Assembly: GCA_027605045.1 (NCBI GenBank)
Contig: JAQFWX010000035.1
Coordinates: 62,001-126,000 of the forward strand
Reading direction: 5' to 3'
Length of the DNA stretch: 64,000 nt
DNA from: Phallus indusiatus
Taxonomy: Eukaryota; Basidiomycota; Agaricomycetes; Phallales; Phallaceae
Part shown: piece after piece, positions 55,138 to 64,000 of the stretch
Layout of the letters: each line of letters starts with the position of its first letter
How positions within the stretch are numbered: position 1 is the first letter of the stretch
Notes under the pieces: generated by a model
What the model was told of the DNA's origin: nothing
The model's input: only the letters and a program-made list of their open reading frames with translations
Database searches by the model: none
Program-made: the position numbers and the translations under genes

Positions 55138-58100
55138 ATGCCTCCCTCAAAGCGAAAACGGTCCGCCCCAGAGGAAAAAGATGATTCTGCTTCAGAAATA
55201 GAAGAAGTCCCAATGCAAGATAGCGATGTTGACATATCAGCAAATCTTCTCGGTCGAAAAAGGGCAGGTCCCGGTCGTACTGCAGACTCAGACAGCGAAG
55301 AAGAAGACGATGGTGAGGAAGAAGAGTCTGAAGACGAGGATGATTTTATGAAAGAAGCTATCTCAAAATTCAATATGAAAAGCGGAACAGAAGTTTTAAA
55401 AAAGACAAAAGGGAAGAATAAAATTACGAAAGGAGAAGTAGGCGGTGGAAGTTTTCAGAGTATGGGTGCGTAGTAAATTATATCGAACTTTTATTTTATG
55501 GAATGTGGACTTGACTTTGACAGTACATATGTAGGATTACACCCTTCACTTCTTCGTTCTCTCACACTCCGGGGATACAAAACACCCACACCCATTCAAC
55601 GATTGACTATCCCAAGTCTCTTAGCCAACCCCCCACGAGACGTCGTCGGAATGGCTCGTACCGGTTCAGGCAAAACACTAGCGTACATGATCCCTCTAAT
55701 TCAACGTCTAGGCGGAAGACACTCGACGTCATTTGGTGCTCGTTCGCTGATACTAGTGCCTACAAGAGAACTTGCCGTGCAAGTTTTGAAAGTCGGGAAA
55801 GAACTCGCGAGAGGATATAATAATAGCGGTGCGGGTGCTCATGCGGGTGATGTTGAAATTTCGAACGATGCTGCTGAGCCTAAAGGTCAGAGTTTGAGGT
55901 GGGGTCTTGTTGTTGGTGGGGAAGGTATGGACCAGCAATTCGAAATGATCACGAACAACCCCGACGTGTAAGAGTTCATTTCTTTGTTTTATACTTCATC
56001 TAAAGGTTTTTTTTTCCTCAATGTAGAATCATTGCAACCCCCGGTCGTCTACTCCATCTCATCGTCGAAATGAACCTTGATCTCCGGTCCGTCAACTACG
56101 TTGTTTTCGACGAAGCAGACCGACTCTTCGAAATGGGTTTCGCCACCGCGTTGAACGAAATCATCAGCCGCCTTCCAACAAACCGCCAAACCTTACTTTT
56201 CTCTGCAACATTACCCAAAACTCTTGTCGAGTTCGCAAAAGCCGGTTTGCAGAATCCAAAACTTGTTCGTTTGGATGCCGAGAGTAAAATCAGCTCAGAC
56301 CTGAGAATGGCGTTTTTCTCTGTGAAACAAGCGGAAAAAGATGCTTGTTTGCTGATACTCCTTCGAGATGTTATCAAAGTACCTCTTGGAACGTCGAAGG
56401 CCGCTTCAGAAGAAAAAAGCGAGAAGGCTAGTAAGAAAGTTAAGGCGAACGTGGATGCGGCACCGCACCAGACACTAGTATTCGTCGCGACCAAACACCA
56501 CGTGGAATATATCACCAACCTCCTAAATGCCGCGGGTTACGCCACCTCGTACATTTACGGAACACTCGACCAAGTCGCCCGAACTCAACAAATGGACAAC
56601 TTTCGACGCGGTCTAACGTCAATCCTTGTCGTCACAGACGTCGCAGCCCGTGGAATCGACATTCCCATCTTAGAAAACGTGGTGAACTACGATTTCCCAC
56701 CTGGCTCTCGTATATTTATTCATCGTGTCGGACGTACAGCGCGTGCCGGTCGAAAAGGATGGGCGTGGTCTTTTCTTACGAATACGGATTTACCACATAT
56801 GCTTGATTTGCAGTTGTTCCTTGCGAGACCTTTACGAGTGCATGCGGATGTAGGGGATGAAGCGGCGTATGTCGAGTCGCTCGTTCTTGGGACGTTTGTC
56901 CGTGATAAGTTGGATGACGAGATTGAGTATATTCAAACTCTCCGTGGACATACGTCTTCTTTGAAGTCGTTGCGGGATGTTATGATGAAAGGAGAACTCA
57001 TGTACCAGCGAAGTCAAGGAAAGGCTAGTCCAGCAAGCTATAAACGAACCAAGGAGATCGTTAAAGGAGGTCGTTGGATTATTGATAATGGAAAAGAAGT
57101 TGGCGTTCATCCCGTGTTCCAGCTGACCAACACTTCCGAAGACGCGGAACAAAGTTCTACTCGACAGGATCTTATGAAGGTTATCAACTCATTTAGGCCA
57201 AACGAGACTGTTTTCGAAGTAGGAACTCGCGGGTCGAATGAAGCTGCTTCTTTGATGCAAAGTAGACGAAAAGCTTTGAATAAGGCTATGGAGAGAGCTC
57301 GTACAGTTGTTACTGTACCTTCTGCGCTTACGGAGGAAGATGAAAGTGCCGAAAGGGTGGAACTGGAAATGGCCGATGAGTCAGACCTTGAGGTATATTG
57401 GTTGTATTATGTTATGTTTGGGCTGTTCTTACACATATTCTTTCAGGCTGTTTTCGAAACTTCGAAAAAGAAAGCTCGCAAGAGTTACAAAGATGAGGAT
57501 TATTACATGGAATACGAGCAAAAAGACGCCAACACGGAGAAAGGGTATGTTACTTGAATGCTCAGTGATATCGGTCTGACTAACGATTTATCCAAAAGAT
57601 ACTCGCTGAAGGACGGTGCTTCGTTTACTGAACAAGCAAATCAAGTGACATTTGATTTAACAAATGACGACGGAGTCGCCGAACGACAGCGTCGACAGTC
57701 ACAGCTAAAATGGGACAGAAAAAAGAAAAAGTTCGTCAAAGGCGACGGTGCTGGAGCGGACAACGTCAAACTGGTTCGCACTGAAAGCGGAACACGACTA
57801 CCAATATCATATCGCAGTGGACGCTTTGATGAATGGAAGAATGCCCATCGAAGGACTTTACCTGGAATAGGCGAAGCAGAGCCCGAATCTGCTAGACAAA
57901 ATACATTTAATGGACCGGGACGAAAATTCCGACATAATAAGATCACTGAACCCAAACAGCGGGATAAATACAGTGATGCGCCTCGTAAACGTGGAAAAGA
58001 ACCTGATACAGAGGAAGCTACCGGCCAAGGTAGCAGTAATGGGTTCAAGAAGGGACGAAAACCTAATAGTCGTTACGGTAACAAGCCTATTGGGAGAGTT

Positions 58101-58205
58101 AAAAATGAGTTGAAGACGGTCGAGCAAATTCGAAAAACGAGGAATTTGCAGGCGAAACGGAAGGAAAAGAATGCTAGACCTAGTCGACGGAAGGGCAAGC
58201 GGTGA
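55138..58205 (+). CDS. DBP10: DEAD-box RNA helicase DBP10 (60S ribosome biogenesis)
   Basis: A nucleolar ATP-dependent helicase acting in large-subunit rRNA assembly. The start ATG at 55138 gives MPPSKRKRSAPEEKD; an acidic Asp/Glu-rich stretch follows. Helicase motifs: GYKTPTPIQR (Q motif), ARTGSGKT (I), PTRELAVQV (Ia), ATPGRL (Ib), VVFDEADRLFE (II), LLFSATLPKT (III), TLVFVATKHHVEYI (IV), VVTDVAARGIDIP (V), FIHRVGRTARAGR (VI). The C-terminal DBP10 domain has DEDYYMEYEQKDANTEKGY and YSLKDGASFTEQANQ. The tail is Lys/Arg-rich (RRKGKR end). Introns: 55466-55534 (joining FQSM to GLHPSLL), about 55968-56027, about 57394-57447 and about 57545-57599. Length, roughly 940 residues, fits the family. Confidence 0.95.
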
Positions 58206-58492
58206 TTATGAGTTGGTCTTGAACTAGTCGTCGCAACGTATCGCAACTTTTCAGTTACATTATCCATATCACTAATATATCATACTTCGCTAGACATGTG
58301 GCAGCTATATTTTCCTTCAGCAAAGTAAGCGTGCAAAAGACGTACAGACACTTTCAAGAGCTTTATTGACAAGCCTCTACGACGTCACAGATGATTCTTT
58401 GAAATGTAAAGACTAATACTATAACCGGGGCACCCAAGAATACTACCATGCAACCTAAAATTTTTGAAGTAAAATTAACGGACAAGATAGGG

Positions 58493-60406
58493 CTATTTAG
58501 CATAGTCCCATTTTACGCCGGCCTCATCCACAACCGAATATGAACTCCCCTGAAGTATGTCGACAGAGACGCTCCTTAAAGCGTCAACAATCCATCGCGG
58601 ATAGCTTTTAGACTGAGAATAATACTCCTCGAAAAATGATTTTAGAAATTCCGGAAATTGGTCTTTTAAGATAGCGTTTTGCGCGTCACCCATTAGCCTG
58701 GCCTGGAAGACAACGTTGTGTTGAGTGACACCTGAAGTGCAATACGTGAATAGGTGCGATGACATTTGTGAATCGTCGGTCTCACTGACAATGTGCTGCT
58801 GCTGTTTCAATCCCTATGTTATGATGAAGAAAAGCCTTAGATGTCCGATCTTGACATGTCGGGCAAGGACAATTCTCGTCGATAGGCTCCATATCATGGC
58901 GATATTTTTTGAGGTCTAAACGTCAATTTTCGCTTTCGATGTTTTACTATTTGAATTTGTCACGTACGCAAATTTATAGCACCTTTTCTTGTCAGTGCAA
59001 CTCCAAAACGGGCCGTTCGTGTTGGAAACACGCAGTCAGCCTAATGTGTTTTAGGGTTTTAGTGACATTTTAATCAATGAGATCGGTATCAGCGTGTGCG
59101 TACCATATCAACTCCTAATGCGATGCATACTAACAAATCTATGCAGAGTTCTCAGCACTAGACCGGTCGAGAAGGAAAGACCGTGAACACTGAACACCTT
59201 CTGCAAATCCTATTCCCATAGAATATCGAGGTCCTAGGAAGAGACGTTAAAAGTAGACTGACCGCAAAAATATAAAACGTACTGTCCGCGGGTAACTTAG
59301 AAGCACATAGTGAAATCCTAGAAGGCAGTAGGAAAGCTCGATTATCTTTAAATTGGCCGAGAAGACACACAACGAACATTTTCCAGAAAGTTTCTTTGCA
59401 ACAAGATGTAAACCATTTTCTCTCCGAAAATAGCCATGTACATACCTTTAGCTTCACCACCACTCAGCCCTGAAAAATTGATCGCATGTCTTTCATTTAG
59501 GAGTCCCGAACCTTACCTCCTATAGCATAACCCGCTACAGATTCCTTTCGTTCTATCATCTCGTCAATGCATATATTTCTGAGTTTCTCGTCAAGCCCGC
59601 CTTGAACAATCGCGAACAAATTTTGATGGGGTTGACCTGTCTTTTTATGTTGCGTAATACATCTATCGAGCCATCTGACAGATCTCCACATTGCTTCCTC
59701 TACTCTTGGGCCCGTTGTAAGACTAGGAACTTGTAGATTTGCATAGTTTTTATTATTTACCAATGTGATGACAAACGTGTACATACCTACATCATCCAAT
59801 TGCATTATGATATCAGCACCAATCGTATGTTGTATCGACATCGATTCTTCGGGGGTCAGTAATGTAGGCTCTCCAGTGAACGGACTAGCGAAGAGAGCAC
59901 CGTCTTCAGTGATCTGCGTAAATTTGCTCAAACTGACTAGCTGAAACCCTCCGCTATCCTTACGTGACGCGTCAGCAAATCTTCATATCCCAATCAGATT
60001 TTTGTAGAACATACAGTAAGCAGGTTTTTTCTCCAACCTTGAAATTTGTGCGCACCGCCGGCTTCTTGCAATACTTCTGTGCCAGGACGTAGATTGAGAT
60101 GATAAGTATTGTTAAGGAGTAACGTAACTCCCAGTTCCTCCATTTGTTGGTATGTCAACCCTTTGATTGCAGCCTGCGTGGCTACAGGCATAAATGTTGG
60201 AAGTAACGTTCTACACGACGTGGAAATTAATTAGACGTATGAAAAAATAGCGAACTTCAACATCCCACTGACACACCGTCTTCATCCAACCATATCAGAA
60301 CCATCAAAAGATAGCAAACATAAAAACGCTCACGAGACATCGTCATCCGCGAAACCCTCGCTCTTGTTGTCGAGCATTGTGCGATGACCTCGAATTGCAT
60401 AGCCAT
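58493..60406 (-). CDS. QTRT1: Queuine tRNA-ribosyltransferase catalytic subunit
   Basis: Exchanges guanine-34 for queuine in tRNAs with GUN anticodons, including tRNA-Asp(GTC) such as the one at 3729-3811. Signatures on spliced exons: [69 protein letters not shown] (nucleophile region), [49 protein letters not shown], and zinc site CPCPTCQ with the following His in AFLHH. C-terminal [10 protein letters not shown] and KWDYAK end at 58493. Exons are small and separated by short introns. The start ATG at 60406 gives [11 protein letters not shown]. However, the first exon's donor (GTGAGC) and the acceptor before LLPTFMPV do not share a phase, so the 5' model needs a micro-exon or another donor. 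Confidence 0.85.
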
Positions 60407-60549
60407 TCAGTTATATGTGAATTCAAAAAACCGACGTGCGATGTGCATTGAAAAACGATTCGTCTTAGACTGTGTCACCGAGTCTGTTAGCGTTATAATC
60501 TAGATCCTATTCATAGTATTTACTATTCAATACCGCCACAAATATCACG

Positions 60550-60660
60550 TGTGTAGCTCGTGCACGTGACATTATCACGTCCATTGAGACGCCACGGCGG
60601 ACGCGTCCTAGTCAGACCCACGGAGTGGAGATAAGCCCAGTTGCGCCGCTATTCTTTTTG
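60550..60660 (+). promoter_or_regulatory. Degraded FunK1 promoter-like module (copy F)
   Basis: GGAGATAAGCCCAGTTGCGC and CGCTATTCTTTTT resemble the proximal module of A, B and E. TATCACGTGTGTAG and GCACGTGAC lie just upstream. It stands in front of the decayed copy F. Similarity is weaker than among A, B and E. 60661-61077 shows no other feature. Confidence 0.35.
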
Positions 60661-61077
60661 AGCTCCAAAAAACTAATATATTCGGTTTTCTTTCGTGTAA
60701 TAAATACTTTGAATGTCAAAAAACCATGCAGTAAAATAACAGAGAGCTTGAAAGCAAGCGATGTGTAAGTACAAGTAAACACTTATTACAAATACGCTTA
60801 TCAAGCTCTTATCACATGATTCCCTTATATAAATAGTGGGTTTCTTCGCTCGAGTTGGATCTCGTAAGTTGTTCATACACACTGAGGAGTGAGTGCCAGG
60901 TCTTATTATTGTTGTCGAAGCTGTTCTTACTGTTCGTAGAGTATCAGGCTCTTAAGGTTCGTTCAACATACTCAGCTCTTCATGCGCGTTGGGGAAATAT
61001 TGAAATTTCTAGTCCGCACAATATCCGTCGAACCACACAATGGGAGATGACTCGTCGACCGTACCCAAAGTCAATAA

Positions 61078-62095
61078 ACATCTTCAACACCAAGAGTAAC
61101 CGAAGACTGTATCATCAGGCCCCAAAATCCCTGCTTTCAAGGTGAGGGAGAAACGCGGTCACTATACATACTTTCCCGTCTTAACATCTCAATATCATAG
61201 GCCCGATTCTGATTTCCGAATGAGTTACTCCAAGCTATTCTACATGGTATGATCGGTTAGTTTCGTTTCCTTGCTGATATGCAACTTCTACTAAATTCAA
61301 TATCAACACTCAGGATACTGGACATTTTTCAAAAATGGCTGGCTCCATTCGGAGGTGTCAGTAGTGGAAACATACTTTGGACAAATCGAAGGGTAAGTGT
61401 TCGTTATACTAAGACAGAATATAGGTGAACTTTTCATGTAGCTTCAATAATATCTTGACGAAAGATATTAAAAAGTACTTCAACAAATGTGTCGGGTTTA
61501 TTTCCAACGGAGATCAAGCTGTGCCATGGGGTGACATGAACAGGGAGATTGTGAAACAACGCTCGGTACGCGGTATTCTTCTGGACTCATGTGCCACCCA
61601 GTCTCAGTTATGTGCATATACAGGGAACGCCTCTATACATGTCCCAAAGGCTGATACAAGCTATGGTCAGCCGTGAAGAGGTTATTCCGGGTCATTCAGC
61701 CATTGACGACTCGGAGTCGTTTGTGTGGGTACTATTTTCAAGTCTATTGCGCTCAATCAAGCTCCGTGGAGCTGCATTCTCTGCATTCGGGCAATACTTG
61801 GTCTTGTTTCCAGTCGTTTGACCTGACGGTACTTGCACAAAGGGCTACATTCGAGTCAGACCTCAACTTGAAGGAACAAAAACTGAAGCTAGCTAGAAGC
61901 AAGGATTACCTATTTGCACTGTTTCTTGATCTCCTTCTAGATCGGTTAGCCTATGGGTCTCAACTGGACAGCTTAGATCTGGAAGACGTCGCCTACGGAT
62001 ATCCCGAATCTCTACAGCCGTACATTGAGAGATACCTTCAATTGAGGATCAAGCACCTTGAAAAGCCGCCGTGTAATGTTTTCGTTCCCTTCAGA
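61078..62095 (+). pseudogene. FunK1 copy F, decayed relic
   Basis: Fragments of a FunK1 gene in order. Near 61078-61115 a short block matches IFNT...VTEDCI (ACATCTTCAACACC, AACCGAAGACTGTATCA). It jumps to LQAILHGMIG at about 61228-61257, then YWTFFKNGWLH. The catalytic HRD is destroyed (the frame reads HSEVSVVETYF, with an indel relative to HRDVSNGNVLL). The nucleotide-loop region reads FISNGDQAVPWGDM, then GTPLYMSQRLI, then IDDSESFVWVLFSSLLR, followed by a frameshift near 61790 into SFDLTVLAQRATF and YPESLQPYIERYLQLR. Most of the N-lobe and accessory domain is missing. Confidence 0.75.
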
Positions 62096-64000
62096 GGTCG
62101 GGTTCATTGTCCTGTGTATTTTCTTTTCTGTATTCTATTTTTCTGTATTGTGTTTTATTATCAGCCTTGATATGTAGTTCATTGCAAGTAAACGTCGTTT
62201 CAGTAATTGTAGCCTGGTTAGGAGAATAATTACCACATTTAAGTGTTCACTGTGTTGTGCAGTCAGGACGCCACTTGCAGTCGAGAATTCATCCAAAACG
62301 TTCGCGTAAACCTTTCAACTTTGAAGTACCCCTCGCTTGCCAGCGACTATTAGCTTGACTCGACATCGCGTCGCACTCCCGGAGCATAGTGCACAACGTT
62401 GAAAAGTAGTGCTGCCATTTGGCTAATATACGAATCCGCAGATTGCGAGTGGCAGCCAATAGGATTTCTTTATTTCTTTCTTGTCTTATATAGTTGATTT
62501 TCGTCTCTCTAGAGTATGTCTTGCTAGTAGCTGACAAAAATAGTAATAGTAATCGCGGAAGCGATTACAAACTGTATATAATACTTGAAAGTTACCGCCC
62601 AAACGTGCTATTACTCAGAGGTCATAGTCTGATTTCTGACAGTAGCTCGAAACCAGGTTATGTGACGTGACTCCCCGGGCCGGCCCTTTTTGGAAGGTGG
62701 CGGGCGGGGCGAGGGGAGACTATATGCATATCAGTCTCAACACCCGAGCGCACCTGATTAATGAAGTATATGCTATGCGATGAGAAAAATTCTGTAACGC
62801 AATCATTTATCTTTATCTAAAGTGTATGTGGTATATTTGTGTAACAGCTTGAATATCAAACACTGTGAAATCATTACTTTGGGTCTTGTATCCATTACAC
62901 AACTTCGGAGAATCGGAATCAAGGATCTTTTTGGGCTTTTCACCGATAAAGTATCGAATTCAAAAGCCTATCTCAACTGCGTGAGATCAGGTTAAATCCT
63001 AAGGCGTCTTCCCGTTTTCACATATATATGCATAGCTAATTTTATGTAAGGTGATTGACGTCACTTTTACCCAACTTCGTCAGACGCTCCATCGCGGAAG
63101 GGGCAGGAGCCGACAGGCTCGGTGCGCGGTGGGAGATGATCGATGTCCGGTCACCAACCACCCCACTGATGAGATACGAGATGTCTACCGCGCTGAACAA
63201 CAGACACGACGGCGCTTCCTGCTCAGCTAAACGCTACCTTACGCTACCGTTACGCCGCTTACGCGTGTGCTGTGTGCCTCCTCTCGAAGAAGATAAAATC
63301 AGTTGGTTGTACGGTAAGATCTTACCAGCTCCACATACTTACTTTCATCAATGTTTTTATTTACTTTCTCTCATGAGTGATAACCAGCTCCAAAATTTTT
63401 GACAGCTGCGATCACCAACTTGCCATTGATATTAACCGTCTTCCTCCTTCTACCGTGGAATTCCGAGTGTCCATTATAACCGCTACTTATATTTGTTTTT
63501 AACCAGATCACGGCAAAGGTATTTACAGACTAAGTGCATTGTCTTCTTCTAAAAAATAACTAGGTTTAGATGGCGGTGCTGTAACGGTTCCGCTATGACC
63601 AGCGGACTACTATTACCCATAGTACATATTAGTATATATATACAATTGCATGCAGACGATCGTCGTCTGCACAAGTACCTAGTATTATGTAATGTACATA
63701 GGCGCCGTCACACCAGTAAATACCGCGTAACGGTAAAGGCGCCGGCAGCCTTTCTTACCTGCACTTGCAAATATACAGCTTTATACTGTTTGTTGTGAGT
63801 CCGTAAGAACCGGGCTAATCGTAAACTGTAACGAAACGTTACATCTTTTTTAACACCTAAACGGCGTTACAATTTCCAAAATACGCCAATCGTATTTGCT
63901 AGTTTATAGTGAGAGAGGATATGCCTCCTAAAAGCAACAAGAAGTCAAAAAGAATGTAGGCGAACCACCACCTACCGAAGGCGGTCCATCCACATCTGCA
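62096..64000. other. Terminal 1.9 kb without a recognised gene
   Basis: Contains a short GC-rich tract near 62675-62715 (CCCCGGGCCGGCCC), a CCATCGCGGAAGG region with a lone 60-codon frame at about 63058-63231, and several GTAACG/CGTTAC-type repeats between 63590 and 63870. The sequence at 63921 opens MPPKSNKKSK and then meets a stop or possible GTAGGC donor at the window edge, so a gene may begin there. None of these can be assigned. Confidence 0.4.

Noticed and set aside
63055..63402. Coding frame in the terminal region (RQTLHRGRGRSRQ type)
   Set aside because: Short, with no supporting neighbour exons or recognised domain; kept only as part of an unassigned region.
1..64000. CRISPR arrays, bacterial operons, riboswitches
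   Set aside because: No regularly spaced direct repeats, no prokaryotic gene organisation, and the spliceosomal introns are decisive for a eukaryotic nuclear genome.

Overview
The window looks like a chromosome segment of an agaricomycete (mushroom-forming) basidiomycete. The evidence is genes broken by many short (about 50-70 nt) GT-AG introns, compact spacing, single-copy eukaryotic housekeeping genes, and above all a multi-copy family of FunK1-type fungal protein kinases, which is characteristic of Agaricomycetes. No bacterial, organellar or viral genes were recognised.

Layout. 0.4-7.6 kb holds housekeeping genes: RCC1-type Ran exchange factor (-), 3-hydroxyacyl-CoA dehydratase PHS1 (+), an intron-containing tRNA-Asp(GTC), electron transfer flavoprotein alpha subunit (-) and the peroxisomal receptor PEX5 (-). 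8-13.3 kb holds two tandem FunK1 kinase genes (A, B). 14-33 kb is housekeeping again: an SPT23/MGA2-like membrane-anchored transcription factor (-), hexokinase (+), dihydroxyacid dehydratase ILV3 (-), a 2.2-kb gap, the CCR4 deadenylase (-), an AAA+/Mg-chelatase-like protein lacking a visible Walker A (+), an RNase P/MRP Rpr2/Rpp21-type subunit (-) and a four-knuckle ZCCHC9/Air-like protein (+).

33.7-49.8 kb is a dynamic accessory block. It has three tandem FunK1 copies on the minus strand: C is intact, D is a pseudogene with a stop, an internal deletion and a frameshift, and E is cleanly interrupted by a 2.33-kb insertion with a 4-bp target duplication. Next come three paralogues (H1-H3) of an unnamed family that I read as PD-(D/E)XK-nuclease-like domains, two of them with a C-terminal membrane anchor. 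Finally there is a second, fragmentary copy of the FunK1 N-terminus beside a repeated segment that matches the end of a neighbouring gene. 49.7-60.4 kb holds a predicted 7TM protein (-), a GIT1-like MFS permease with micro-exons (+), the DEAD-box helicase DBP10 (+) and a queuine tRNA-ribosyltransferase QTRT1 (-). A degenerate FunK1 relic (F) lies at 61-62 kb, and the last 1.8 kb has no recognised gene.

The housekeeping genes are not an operon-like system, although several touch lipid metabolism (PHS1, ETFA, PEX5, SPT23/MGA2, GIT1). The unusual material is the FunK1 expansion, with a shared promoter module and several kinds of decay, and the H1-H3 family lying between two related FunK1 fragments. 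Gene coordinates are outer limits of spliced models derived by eye. Introns I could place are described in each entry.
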